From contig JAGCMF010000032.1 of assembly GCA_017646625.1 (NCBI GenBank), forward strand, positions 1-64,000: a stretch of DNA of 64,000 nucleotides. The letters are read 5' to 3'. A model generated the notes under the pieces. It did no database searches. It was not told the DNA's origin and saw only the letters and a list, made by a program, of their open reading frames with translations. This DNA comes from Alistipes sp. GTDB taxonomy: Bacteria > Bacteroidota > Bacteroidia > Bacteroidales > Rikenellaceae. Position numbers and translations under genes: made by a program. Numbering within the stretch: position 1 is the first letter of the stretch; every line of letters begins with the position of its first letter. Positions 8,573 through 17,260 of the stretch are shown piece after piece.

Positions 8573-8993
8573 ATAAGCAGTAGGCTCGCTATCGAGTTAC
8601 GCCCCGCCTACAACATAGTAAAACACTACGAATTTCGTAACCCTAACGGCAGCAACCTCAACACATCTCTATCGCTGCATGCACGTTACGCCTTCACGCT
8701 AAACGACAATAGCGAGGTGGGCAAGATATACCCAACTACGTATCAAGGTATTGGCATCGCAGCATACAGAGATTGGCATATCGCTTCATGGCGAAATACG
8801 TGCCCCCATATTTGCGGTGGGCGCCGGCTTTGGCGTTAACCTATTCCGCCATGGCTACGACATGAGTCGCTACTATGCACTCTTCTCACTCAAGACATTC
8901 GTCACAAAGCGTCTCTTCCTCTACATAGGTTATAGACTCAACAGCACACAGTTTACACACAACATGATGTATGGCCTCGGCATAAGGTTTTAG
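8573..8993 (+). pseudogene. Acyloxyacyl-hydrolase-like outer-membrane protein remnant, truncated and frameshifted
   Basis: From about 8573 one frame encodes SRLAIELRPAYNIVKH and continues through a segment ending in YPTTYQGIGIAAY, which resembles the N-terminal part of Bacteroidales acyloxyacyl hydrolase/lipid A deacylase-like barrels. Near 8750 the likely reading moves to another frame, which runs to the stop at 8993 with barrel-like sequence ending NMMYGLGIRF (terminal aromatic, as in outer-membrane barrels). There is no signal peptide and the upstream side ends at repeat copy A. I infer a decayed gene that lost its 5' end and some of its middle. The family call is tentative. Confidence 0.55.
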
Positions 8994-9002
8994 GCAAAAG
9001 AG

Positions 9003-9031
9003 TAAGGGGCAACTCATCGAGCTACCCCTTA
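9003..9031 (-). terminator. Stem-loop after the DUF5723-like gene
   Basis: TAAGGGGCAACTC (9003-9015) can pair with GAGCTACCCCTTA (9019-9031). The two non-Watson-Crick positions become G-U pairs only when read on the minus strand, which suggests it serves the minus-strand gene ending at 9036. Confidence 0.55.
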
Positions 9032-9035
9032 TCCT

Positions 9036-10436
9036 CTATTTTGCATTATACTTCAAGAATTTTGGTCTTCCGAAGTTAAAGCCGAAGCCGAAGTAGGCGT
9101 TCAGCGATGAGGCATAGTGTGGGATATAGATGGAGCCCGAAGGAAGGGCGTCAATATCTGTAACCTTAACATAGTGCGTATCGATAAAGTCAACACCGAG
9201 GTAGATGTTGATGGCAGCAGGATGGATATTAATGGCTGCGCCAAAGATTCCTGGCTTGTTGCCACCGAGGAAGGTGTGACTAACAGTTGCAGTCAACCAA
9301 TTTGTAGCACGGAAGTTAACAGATGCTGTAAGCTCCGAATAGGTCATAGTGTTGCAGAACTTCGTATGAGAAAGCACACCAAAGGCTATATGGTTATTCA
9401 AAATATTATACTCAACACCAACATTTACAGAGTAGTTGAGCATGGTGGTATAGCCCGGATATGAATCCAAGCCTAAAACGCCGTTATCGAAGTTAGCATC
9501 TGCATCTGCCTTGCCACTCTCAATATCAAAGCCATTGAAGTAGAAGTCACCAGCAAGCTCGCCACCGATATGTGTCTCGGGAGCCCACTTAATGAAACCG
9601 AGGTCGGTTATGGCAGCCGAGATACGAAGATGGTCATCAATGAGGCGGAACTCCGCACCCAGGTCTATGGCCGCACCGAAGCTCTTAACATTATTCAAGG
9701 CTGTAGAGATGATATCTGCAGGCATAGTATACGAGCCATCTGCATTGATACGAGCATTCTCCGTAACGACACCATTAGCACGCCAATGACCGCGCAACGT
9801 ACCAGTGATGCTATCCTCACCTACATTAGCATATAGACTATCGAACTGCGCACCCACATTCATAAGGCCCACGAGGAACTTCGCCTTAACACCCACACTT
9901 GCCCAATCGCACACGGGGAACGAAGCACCAAGGTATGCATCGAGATGCACATCAGCCGAAAGCGCCGTGTTGCCAAGCTCATAGGTGCCATTACCCAAGG
10001 TCTTGAGGACTGTGAACAAATCCTTCGATAGCGCCATGCTCTGCGAGCCTCGCACCTCAAAACCAAAGCTCCAGAAGGTGCGATTCTTGTAGAAACCTAC
10101 ACCAAGGATGTTAAGACGCATATCGAGGGCCATCTTACTGACATTAGGGATATTGCCGAGGAAGTCATCGGGCGACACAGAGCCATGAAGTGCCGTAACA
10201 TACTCATCACCATTCTGATAGATGAAGTTATCTACAGAGAGGAAGTTAGTTGACAGGTTGAGTCCCACACCCGACATAGCAGGCAGGGCGAGATAACCAC
10301 GCGTAGGCACAAGGGCGGGGTTAAGCTCCGTACGGAAGTATGAGCCCTCCATGAAGTATGATGTGCGTGACTGCGCAGAGACCATATCGACAGCCATAAG
10401 GGCAACAGCCACAATTATGAGAAGTATCTTTTTCAT
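9036..10436 (-). CDS. Outer-membrane barrel-like protein of the DUF5723 type
   Basis: A 466-aa exported protein with signal peptide MKKILLIIVAVALMAVDMVSAQ, followed by sequence resembling Bacteroidetes DUF5723 proteins (SYFMEGSYFRTELNPALVP near the N terminus). Many alternating hydrophobic beta-strand stretches and the ending YFGFGFNFGRPKFLKYNAK suggest an outer-membrane or periplasmic beta-rich fold. It lies 22 bases downstream of the large lipoprotein gene 10459-12876, so the two are likely one operon and perhaps one surface complex. Function unknown. Confidence 0.75.
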   Translation of the reverse strand: MKKILLIIVAVALMAVDMVSAQSRTSYFMEGSYFRTELNPALVPTRGYLALPAMSGVGLNLSTNFLSVDNFIYQNGDEYVTALHGSVSPDDFLGNIPNVSKMALDMRLNILGVGFYKNRTFWSFGFEVRGSQSMALSKDLFTVLKTLGNGTYELGNTALSADVHLDAYLGASFPVCDWASVGVKAKFLVGLMNVGAQFDSLYANVGEDSITGTLRGHWRANGVVTENARINADGSYTMPADIISTALNNVKSFGAAIDLGAEFRLIDDHLRISAAITDLGFIKWAPETHIGGELAGDFYFNGFDIESGKADADANFDNGVLGLDSYPGYTTMLNYSVNVGVEYNILNNHIAFGVLSHTKFCNTMTYSELTASVNFRATNWLTATVSHTFLGGNKPGIFGAAINIHPAAINIYLGVDFIDTHYVKVTDIDALPSGSIYIPHYASSLNAYFGFGFNFGRPKFLKYNAK

Positions 10437-10458
10437 ACTATATACGTATTAAGCGATA

Positions 10459-12876
10459 TTACTTTAGTGTTGCAAGGTCAATGGTTATACCACCTCTAAC
10501 CTCGAGCTTGAGCTCCGCAGAGATATACTGGTTAGCATTAAGTGGTGCACTGCTCTCGGCAGCACCCTTGGCATTGAGATGGAAGTTCAGACCATCAACA
10601 TCCGCCAGGCTGCCAACAGAGCCACTCTCATCGAGCTCCAGCTCGAAGCGCACGGTGCTAACACTCTCCGTAACACCATCCACCGAGCCATCAATAAACG
10701 AACCTTCAGGGAGTCTTACCTGTGCCGCAGTGGCAACGCCATCCTTATCCAGCATCTCGACATCGGCATATAGTGCCAAAGGAAGGGTGCTATGTATCTC
10801 GGCAATGAGAGCCACATCACCAACCTTAATGTCGTACTGCGCGAGCTGGCTGAAGGTGCTATTGAGACCAGTGATGACATCGTCATAGCTGATATCCAAC
10901 ACATTTGTAACATCCAAAGGCATCGTGACACGGTAGTCGTACGACACCTCGAACGCCTCATCTACATATATTGTCTGCACAACATCAGGGTCGACACCAA
11001 AGCGTAAGTTAATAGTGATATAGTCGGGGATATTACCAACAACGAGCTTCGCGACATCGCACGCAACAAAGATATACTCATCACCCGCATACTGCTCACG
11101 AAGACTCTCATCGGCAATGACGAGAGCCACCTCGGCAGGCACAATAACACCATCGACATACTGTGCCGCTGGCAAGACGACATTGTGCACCTCCAGCTTA
11201 TTATCCTCGAGCACCTCGCCGCCCTCAAGGCTTGGGATGATAGCACCATCCAACGATGCAGAGATGGTAAGCGGATTCTTCACGTCAACAATAATAACAG
11301 GCTTAAGACCTATACCATTAATCTCAACATCCATATCCTCAAGGCCCGAAAGCTTAAACATCTCATCAACCTCGTAGGAGTAGTCGACAGCACCAGTAAC
11401 AGAGAGGATTGAGAGTTCCGCAGCATCGATACCTGTCTCCACAGTGACACTCGACTTATCGGGCATTATGCTTGATATGAGGAGCTCCTTATCCTCCTTG
11501 AAGTGCACGGTAATCTGTGGCTTGAACTCCAAGACTATCTCTCCCGCCTCGGGGCTTATACCCGACGTGCCAAAGTCGATAGCCTCGATGATAACCTCCA
11601 CGCCACTATCAAGATCGGCGATGCTGGCTGTGATTAGATGCTCCTGCTCATCATACTCATAACCCGCACCAGGCAATGCATGCAACAAAAGGTAGTCGGG
11701 AAGACGTATCTGTGCCACAAGAGCATCGGCATTATCATCACCCAACCAGTCGATGCCATGAGCAAAGAGTGTGAGGTGTGAATCATCAGCGAGTGACACA
11801 CGGTTGATGCCCTTGATGAGATCAGGCATACCCTTGATAGATATTAGCGATGGCTCTTCAGGCTCATACTCAACGATATTGACATCACTGTCGAGAATAA
11901 TATCCGCATCACCATACTCAAACTGTGCATTTAGCTCGATGCTTGGCATCTCATCCAATGAGAAGCTACCGGGACATGTGTTAATCTCGAACTCCATGTC
12001 GTATGTGAGTCGGAGAGGTATATCTAACTGGTGCTCGCTATTGAGACCTGTGGTATTCTCTATGCTCTCGATATATACCACAAAGTCAAGCTGCTCAAGG
12101 CCCGAATTGATATCGTACCTATGGCCATAGTCGTTACCCTCATATAGCAACTCATTCGTGCTACTCAATATTCTGAAGTTACCACCCTCAATCTTTAGAC
12201 TGAACTCAAGGAAGCCACCGCCGTTGATGTCCTTGAAGTCATTGAGGTTTAATGTGAGATGCATAGGTGCACCGTGGTGGCCACTCTCGATATCACGGAA
12301 GAGGATTCTAACGATATCCTGCACCTCGGCAGGCACATCGCAGTGCAGACTCATATCCTCCTCTGTGAACTCCTTGTGGTATGTACCCTTGATAACAGGC
12401 AGCTCATAGAGGTCACTATCGGGCAAGTAGTAGTCGGCGTTATTGTTGCCTACACCCTGCAACGAGGTGAGCGCATCGAGAATCTCATCACTGATATTCA
12501 CCGTAGCCTCCTCATGGATAACAACAGCATTCATGCCGATGTCGAACGATGGGCACTCCATGCTAAAGGATGTCATAGTAGAGGGCACACTGAAGTTTGT
12601 GGTGATGCCTTCAATCTCTATTGTCTCGCCCTCACCGTCATAGTTCAACACATAGTTACCATTATCGTCACACTCCAAGCCTTGTGCCTCGACATCACCT
12701 ATAATATCGCCGAGAGTCTGCTTGTTAAGATAGCCAAGAGGCACTGTCGTTGTTCCCTCAACGAGTGTAACCTCTGTTGACAGGTCATCCACGCTAAATG
12801 TGCTATCAACACACGATAGAACTGCAATCGCACATACCGCCCCAACGAGACGGTATATATAATTTTTTATCCTCAT
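10459..12876 (-). CDS. Large beta-rich lipoprotein, function unknown
   Basis: An 805-aa protein with signal peptide and lipobox (GAVCAIAVLSC, Cys near residue 22). The mature part is acidic and beta-rich with repeated strand patterns and no catalytic motif I recognise. It begins with a region containing VTLVEGTTTVPLGYLNKQTLGD, of a kind found in conserved Bacteroidales lipoproteins encoded next to DUF5723 barrels. The pairing with the downstream barrel gene suggests a joint role at the outer membrane; that is inference. Confidence 0.75.
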   Translation of the reverse strand: MRIKNYIYRLVGAVCAIAVLSCVDSTFSVDDLSTEVTLVEGTTTVPLGYLNKQTLGDIIGDVEAQGLECDDNGNYVLNYDGEGETIEIEGITTNFSVPSTMTSFSMECPSFDIGMNAVVIHEEATVNISDEILDALTSLQGVGNNNADYYLPDSDLYELPVIKGTYHKEFTEEDMSLHCDVPAEVQDIVRILFRDIESGHHGAPMHLTLNLNDFKDINGGGFLEFSLKIEGGNFRILSSTNELLYEGNDYGHRYDINSGLEQLDFVVYIESIENTTGLNSEHQLDIPLRLTYDMEFEINTCPGSFSLDEMPSIELNAQFEYGDADIILDSDVNIVEYEPEEPSLISIKGMPDLIKGINRVSLADDSHLTLFAHGIDWLGDDNADALVAQIRLPDYLLLHALPGAGYEYDEQEHLITASIADLDSGVEVIIEAIDFGTSGISPEAGEIVLEFKPQITVHFKEDKELLISSIMPDKSSVTVETGIDAAELSILSVTGAVDYSYEVDEMFKLSGLEDMDVEINGIGLKPVIIVDVKNPLTISASLDGAIIPSLEGGEVLEDNKLEVHNVVLPAAQYVDGVIVPAEVALVIADESLREQYAGDEYIFVACDVAKLVVGNIPDYITINLRFGVDPDVVQTIYVDEAFEVSYDYRVTMPLDVTNVLDISYDDVITGLNSTFSQLAQYDIKVGDVALIAEIHSTLPLALYADVEMLDKDGVATAAQVRLPEGSFIDGSVDGVTESVSTVRFELELDESGSVGSLADVDGLNFHLNAKGAAESSAPLNANQYISAELKLEVRGGITIDLATLK

Positions 12877-12924
12877 ATATTATAATTGTTTGTTTCCGCT
12901 TGGTCGAAGTATATAATACTACTG

Positions 12925-12932
12925 CAAATATA
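12925..12932 (-). promoter_or_regulatory. -7 box for the lipoprotein/barrel operon
   Basis: On the minus strand 12932-12925 reads TATATTTG, a perfect TAnnTTTG box about 50 bases before the start codon at 12876. No clear TTTG element at the right distance was seen. Confidence 0.5.
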
Positions 12933-13023
12933 ATATTTTTTTTGAATATCACACATGAAATGCCACTTTTTATCAACAACTTCCACTCAAAAAGATATAT
13001 ATTCACGTACCACACAAAAAAAA

Positions 13024-13054
13024 GATAGTGTCCAACACATTCGTGGACACTATC
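13024..13054 (-). terminator. Terminator of glnS
   Basis: A perfect 11-bp inverted repeat, GATAGTGTCCA (13024-13034) with TGGACACTATC (13044-13054). Read on the minus strand it is followed by a run of Ts, giving a standard intrinsic terminator about 40 bases after the glnS stop. Confidence 0.85.
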
Positions 13055-13093
13055 CATCTATTTAGACGTTGTATACTCAAGCGTACGCTACGA

Positions 13094-14824
13094 CTACTTA
13101 TTCATCTTCGCCCATGTATCCTTCAATGTCACGGTACGGTTGAAGACAAGGTGTTCAGGCGTTGACTCCTTATCTACATTGAAGTAACCGATACGCTGGA
13201 ACTGCAAGTAGTCGTATGGCTTGGCATCAGCGAGATACTTCTCTACGTAGCACTCGGTAAGCACATTCAATGAGTTCTCGTTGATCATCTCCTTCATCGC
13301 CTCGAGAGCATCACAGCCCTTCTCCTTGCGGATGGCGGCCATCTCATCACGTGGGTTCTCAACCTTCCATAGACGGTCGTAGAGGCGCACCTCGGCCTTG
13401 AGGCAGTGGTCGCAGCTAACCCAGTGAAGGGTACCCTTAACCTTACGGTCGCTACCAGGCATGCCTGTTCTTGTCTCGGGATCGTACTCCGCATAGACGG
13501 TTGTAACATTACCATTCTCATCCTTCTCGCAGCCTGTACACTTCACGATATATGCATTCTTAAGGCGCACCTCCTGACCAGGGGTCATACGGAAGTACTT
13601 CTTTGGAGCATCCTCCATGAAGTCCTCACGTTCCATCCACAACTCGCGGCTGAACTCGATGGTGTGAGTACCAGACTCGGCATCCTCGGGGTTATTGATG
13701 GCAACCATAGACTCGACCTTACCCTCGGGATAGTTGGTGATGATGAGCTTAACAGGGTCGATAACAGCACTAACACGCGTAGCACGCTTGTTAAGATCAT
13801 CACGCACAGCACTCTCCAATAGCGCCATGTCGTTGAGGGCATCGTATGTCGTATAGCCAATCTTATCCACGAAGTTACGGATAGACTCTGGCGAGTAACC
13901 ACGGCGGCGGAAGCCACACAACGTAGGCATACGTGGGTCATCCCAACCGTTAACCAAACCCTCCTTAACAAGGATGAGCAAGTTACGCTTACTCATAAGC
14001 GTATAGTTGAGGTTCAGCTTATTGAACTCATACTGGCGTGGTCGTTCGTCAGATGGGTCGACACCCTCCTTCACCCAGTCAACAAACAAGTCGTACAAAG
14101 GACGGTGAGGCACAAACTCCAAAGTACACAACGAGTGTGTCACACCCTCAAAGTAGTCACTCTGGCCGTGGGCAAAGTCATACATAGGATATACCTTCCA
14201 TTTGTCACCAGTACGGTGATGCGGATGGTTCACAACACGATAGATGATAGGATCGCGGAAGTGCATATTTGAGCTTGCCATATCAATCTTGGCACGTAGC
14301 ACCATCTTACCCTCCTCAATCTCGCCGTGCGTCATCTTCATAAATAGGTCGAGGTTCTCCTCTATAGGACGATTACGATATGGGCTCTCTACACCTGCCT
14401 GCGTAGGTGTACCCTTCTGTGCAGCAATCTCCTCGGATGTCTGCTCATCAATATAGGCCTTACCCTCCTTGATGAGACGCACAGCGAAGTCCCACAACTG
14501 CTGGAAATAGTCCGAGGCGTAGTACTCGTTACCCCACTCGAAGCCGAGCCACTTGATATCCTCCTTGATAGCCTCAACATACTCCATATCCTCCTTTGTA
14601 GGGTTTGTATCATCGAAGCGGAGGTTACATACTCCACCATAGCGCTTTGCCACACCAAAGTCCATGCAAATGGCCTTGGCATGACCGATATGGAGGTAGC
14701 CATTAGGCTCGGGTGGGAAACGCGTCTGCACACGTGTCTTACCCTTGGCTATCGCCTCCTCTATAATCTCTTCTACGAAGTTCAAAGACTTCTCCTTAAC
14801 TACTTCTTTTACTTCAATTGCCAT
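13094..14824 (-). CDS. glnS: Glutaminyl-tRNA synthetase
   Basis: A class I synthetase that charges tRNA-Gln with glutamine. The HIGH motif is in FPPEPNGYLHIGHAKAI near residue 45, and the KMSKS-type loop is LMSKRN near 265. The LRFDDTNPTKE segment and the C-terminal beta-barrel anticodon-binding region match GlnRS rather than GluRS. At 576 aa its length is normal. GlnRS charges directly, and a tRNA-Gln(CUG) gene lies at 32552-32622. The gene is 24 bases downstream of a barrel-like gene on the same strand. Confidence 0.96.
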   Translation of the reverse strand: MAIEVKEVVKEKSLNFVEEIIEEAIAKGKTRVQTRFPPEPNGYLHIGHAKAICMDFGVAKRYGGVCNLRFDDTNPTKEDMEYVEAIKEDIKWLGFEWGNEYYASDYFQQLWDFAVRLIKEGKAYIDEQTSEEIAAQKGTPTQAGVESPYRNRPIEENLDLFMKMTHGEIEEGKMVLRAKIDMASSNMHFRDPIIYRVVNHPHHRTGDKWKVYPMYDFAHGQSDYFEGVTHSLCTLEFVPHRPLYDLFVDWVKEGVDPSDERPRQYEFNKLNLNYTLMSKRNLLILVKEGLVNGWDDPRMPTLCGFRRRGYSPESIRNFVDKIGYTTYDALNDMALLESAVRDDLNKRATRVSAVIDPVKLIITNYPEGKVESMVAINNPEDAESGTHTIEFSRELWMEREDFMEDAPKKYFRMTPGQEVRLKNAYIVKCTGCEKDENGNVTTVYAEYDPETRTGMPGSDRKVKGTLHWVSCDHCLKAEVRLYDRLWKVENPRDEMAAIRKEKGCDALEAMKEMINENSLNVLTECYVEKYLADAKPYDYLQFQRIGYFNVDKESTPEHLVFNRTVTLKDTWAKMNK

Positions 14825-14848
14825 AGTGTTATATATGTTTTAATTCTA

Positions 14849-15943
14849 TTACTCAATATAGTGTTGCTTACGCTTAAGGTTTATGCCATAGCCGAGTTTA
14901 GCGCCCACCGACAGCCACTGTCGTGTACCCCAGCCCGTACCATCATACTCCATAGTCATGCCGGCCTCGACACTCACCGTACCATCAAAGAAGCTACGAC
15001 AGTAGGATAGCTCCACAGCATCGTAGATACCTCTGTCGGTGCGATATAGTGGTGAGCCATGATACAGATCCTCACCATAACGATCAAAATAGGTGAAAAG
15101 AGAGCCACGGCCCAGATAGAGACGATTCGAGAGGCGAACATCGTACCACTCGACCTCAACAAACACTTCACCACCACGTGGCGTCTCCCACACACCCTCC
15201 ATTATACGGTCGCGCTGCAACGACTGCACATACGTAACTCGCACATCGAGGTTTACATCGCGTAGCGACGTGGGGATAGAGATATCAGCACCAACAAAAG
15301 GTGTGAGCATCAGGTTGTCAACAACGCCATCATTCGTATCGGGATTATAGTCCTTGGCGTAGTGACCCATAAGGAAGTCGAAACCCATATAGAACCACTT
15401 GATGGGCATATATCCCGACATCATTATCATGAACGACTCACGCGTGTCGTATGAACGCATCCCCGTATAGTCCATTGCAAACTCAAGATATGATGAACCA
15501 AACGATGGATTCTCATAACGAGCAAGGACACCAGCGATATTGTTGTTGTAGTAGGTGTATCGTCTATCGAAATATAGCGACGAACGGAGGCCTCGCATCT
15601 CGTCACGAGGTATGATACCCGCAAAGAGCTTCACACGAGGTGCTCGGTAGCCGTAGTAAAACGATGGCGCGATGTCAGATAGGAACTTGGCATCGTGACC
15701 GAAGTCCTGAATCATATCGATGCCAAACATAAGCTCATTGCGTTCTGCCCACACTATACCAACCTCGGGAGAGAGGCAGGCACTAAAGAGTGTGCCCGAG
15801 CCATCGAAGGTCATAGAGGCATACTCCCTATTGTCGAAGAGGGTGGTAAACTCCGCGCCGAGCTTCAACTCCTGGGCATGAAGACGCACAGCACCAACGA
15901 CAAGTGCCACAACAAAAACTATATATCTGAATACTCTATGCAT
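14849..15943 (-). CDS. Predicted outer-membrane beta-barrel protein, function unknown
   Basis: A 364-aa exported protein: N-terminal signal MHRVFRYIVFVVALVVGAVRLHAQ, then many amphipathic strands rich in Tyr, Phe and Gly, typical of an outer-membrane barrel. I do not recognise the family. It is transcribed from the TAATTTTG box at 15978-15971, and its end lies 24 bases before glnS, so glnS may be co-transcribed. Confidence 0.65.
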   Translation of the reverse strand: MHRVFRYIVFVVALVVGAVRLHAQELKLGAEFTTLFDNREYASMTFDGSGTLFSACLSPEVGIVWAERNELMFGIDMIQDFGHDAKFLSDIAPSFYYGYRAPRVKLFAGIIPRDEMRGLRSSLYFDRRYTYYNNNIAGVLARYENPSFGSSYLEFAMDYTGMRSYDTRESFMIMMSGYMPIKWFYMGFDFLMGHYAKDYNPDTNDGVVDNLMLTPFVGADISIPTSLRDVNLDVRVTYVQSLQRDRIMEGVWETPRGGEVFVEVEWYDVRLSNRLYLGRGSLFTYFDRYGEDLYHGSPLYRTDRGIYDAVELSYCRSFFDGTVSVEAGMTMEYDGTGWGTRQWLSVGAKLGYGINLKRKQHYIE

Positions 15944-15970
15944 AGGGATACCATCAAAAACATTTCAGCG

Positions 15971-15978
15971 CAAAATTA
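15971..15978 (-). promoter_or_regulatory. -7 box for the barrel gene (and perhaps glnS)
   Basis: The minus strand reads TAATTTTG, matching TAnnTTTG, 27 bases before the start codon at 15943. It lies back to back with a TACTTTTG box on the plus strand at 16000-16007 that could serve the TrmH-family gene. Confidence 0.55.
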
Positions 15979-15999
15979 CTCAAAATATTTTATATTTAT

Positions 16000-16007
16000 T
16001 ACTTTTG
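16000..16007 (+). promoter_or_regulatory. -7 box for the TrmH-family gene
   Basis: TACTTTTG matches TAnnTTTG and lies 29 bases before the ATG at 16037. I could not find a clear TTTG element 19-20 bases upstream. Confidence 0.5.
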
Positions 16008-16036
16008 TGTCGGGAAATTAAAAAAACTTAATATAT

Positions 16037-16564
16037 ATGCGAAAATTACTCAATGAGGAACTGGGTCGCCCCACAGTAGAGGAGTATGCCCTGGTCGACA
16101 AACTACCGGTGGTAGTGGTACTCGACAATGTGCGTTCAGCGCAGAACGTAGGCTCCTTCTTCCGCACGGCTGACGCCTTCGGCATCAGCCACATAGCACT
16201 TTGTGGCATTAGCTGCACACCCCCAAACCGCGAGATACACAAGACGGCACTGGGCGCAGAGATGAGTGTCGCATGGAGCTACTACCCCACAACCCTCGAG
16301 TGCATAGCACAGCTACGCCAAGAGGGATACCGCATAGTTGCCGTAGAGCAGATTGAGGGCTCTACGATGCTCGACAGCTTCCGCGCAGAGCAAGGCACAA
16401 AATATGCCCTCGTCTTTGGCAACGAGGTGGAGGGCGTAGACCAGGCTGTGGCAGACATCGTAGATGACGCAATAGAGATACCACAGGTGGGAATCAAACA
16501 TTCACTCAATGTGTCAGTATCGGCAGGCGTGCTTATGTGGGAGATGTTCAGACAGTTACAATAG
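16037..16564 (+). CDS. TrmH/SpoU-family RNA 2'-O-methyltransferase
   Basis: A SPOUT-fold, SAM-dependent RNA ribose methylase. The three family motifs are present: LDNVRSAQNVGSFFRTADAFG (motif 1) near residue 30, LVFGNEVEGV (motif 2) near 125, and IKHSLNVSVSAGVLMWE (motif 3) near 153, which together form the knot and cofactor pocket. At 175 aa it has only the catalytic domain with a short N-terminal helix, so the target (tRNA G18 or a 23S position) cannot be named. Confidence 0.88.
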   Translation: MRKLLNEELGRPTVEEYALVDKLPVVVVLDNVRSAQNVGSFFRTADAFGISHIALCGISCTPPNREIHKTALGAEMSVAWSYYPTTLECIAQLRQEGYRIVAVEQIEGSTMLDSFRAEQGTKYALVFGNEVEGVDQAVADIVDDAIEIPQVGIKHSLNVSVSAGVLMWEMFRQLQ

Positions 16565-16602
16565 TCATCCACAACACGCCAAAGAAAAAATATCAGTAAA
16601 AT

Positions 16603-16633
16603 TTTGCAAAAAACAAAATAAGTAGTATATTTG
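16603..16633 (+). promoter_or_regulatory. Promoter of tRNA-Ser
   Basis: TTTG at 16603-16606 and TATATTTG at 16626-16633 with a 19-base spacer: an exact Bacteroidetes consensus promoter, 27 bases before the tRNA. Confidence 0.85.
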
Positions 16634-16660
16634 CACCGCTATTACAGAAAGATGGTTTAA

Positions 16661-16747
16661 GGAGGGTTGGGTGAGTGGCTTAAACCAGCAGTTTGCTAAA
16701 CTGCCGATATCGTAAGGTATCCGCTGGTTCGAATCCAGTGCCCTCCG
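16661..16747 (+). tRNA. tRNA-Ser (anticodon GCU)
   Basis: A long-variable-arm tRNA of 87 nt. The acceptor GGAGGGT pairs with GCCCTCC (one G-T pair) and the discriminator is G. The anticodon arm is GCAGT-TTGCTAA-ACTGC, giving GCU for AGC/AGU codons. The variable arm is around GATATCGTAAGGTATC. The T arm contains GGTTCGAATCC. The 3' CCA is not encoded. The 3' portion from the T loop onward is repeated at 16984-17004, and a longer block is repeated at 20580-20614. Confidence 0.97.
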
Positions 16748-17004
16748 CTTTCCAGAGCATTTGTAGCGACCGAGATTCTCGGTCGTTATTTTTGTTTATA
16801 CACCGACACTGATACAAGCATCGCGCAGTGTATAAACAAAAATATGCGAAGCATACCTACAAATGCATGCTCCGCCACTGATTACTCTCATATGGCTGGT
16901 TGAGCCGATAGGGTAATGATTTATTGCTCGACCTAAAGGTCTGCGCTTTTGAATTATATGGTATCGACTCTATTGCTTCGCAATTCGAATCCAGTGCCCT
17001 CCGC
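16748..17004 (+). repeat. tRNA-Ser-associated cassette ending in a second copy of the tRNA 3' end
   Basis: After the tRNA comes a large inverted repeat: outer arms GCATTTGTAG/CTACAAATGC at 16757-16766 and 16857-16866, and inner 16-base arms at 16787-16802 and 16829-16844. Next is a module with stem GAGCCGATA/TATCGACTC (16902-16910, 16962-16970), an inner hairpin GACC-TAAA-GGTC (16930-16941) and a hairpin ATTGC-TTC-GCAAT (16972-16984). The cassette ends with 21 bases identical to the tRNA from its T loop to one base past its 3' end (16984-17004 = 16728-16748). Related cassettes follow tRNA-Leu and tRNA-Gln. No protein is encoded. Confidence 0.8.
16767..16794 (+). terminator. Terminator of tRNA-Ser
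   Basis: CGACCGAG-ATT-CTCGGTCG (16767-16785), a perfect 8-bp stem followed by TTATTTTTG. It lies 19 bases past the tRNA and inside the larger inverted repeat 16757-16866. Confidence 0.8.
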
Positions 17005-17011
17005 AATGAAT

Positions 17012-17051
17012 AGTCTACAATGATTTGATTTTCAATATTGTAGACTTTTTT
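17012..17051 (+). terminator. Terminator after the second tRNA-Ser 3' end
   Basis: AGTCTACAAT (17012-17021) pairs perfectly with ATTGTAGACT (17037-17046), followed by a T tract. Its position eight bases past the duplicated tRNA 3' end mimics that of a tRNA terminator. Another imperfect hairpin around 17130-17163, CAGCCACCATA with TATGGTGACTG, also precedes a T run. Confidence 0.7.
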
Positions 17052-17207
17052 TGCACCCAAAAAGTTGCACCAAAAATGCACCAACCCCGATTCTATGCAT
17101 TCCCACATACATAAAACTATCTTCATATTGACAGCCACCATAGTGTTTGACATTATGGTGACTGTTTTTTTGTGCGACGAAAAAATAATTTTTTTTTTGA
17201 TATATAT

Positions 17208-17235
17208 AATGGCGACTACCGAAGTAGTCGCCATT
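17208..17235 (-). terminator. Terminator of the island lipoprotein gene
   Basis: A perfect 12-bp inverted repeat AATGGCGACTAC/GTAGTCGCCATT with a 4-base loop, 26 bases past the stop codon of the minus-strand gene, with A/T-rich flanks. Confidence 0.75.
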
Positions 17236-17260
17236 TATTATAGGTATAAGAAGTTATCTT

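Noticed and set aside
12259..12780. Open frame of 173 codons antisense to the large lipoprotein gene
   Set aside because: Shadow frame; the minus-strand gene has a clear signal peptide and full-length coding pattern.
16984..17004. Second tRNA-Ser gene
   Set aside because: Only the T-loop-to-3' part is present; D arm, anticodon arm and 5' acceptor strand are missing.
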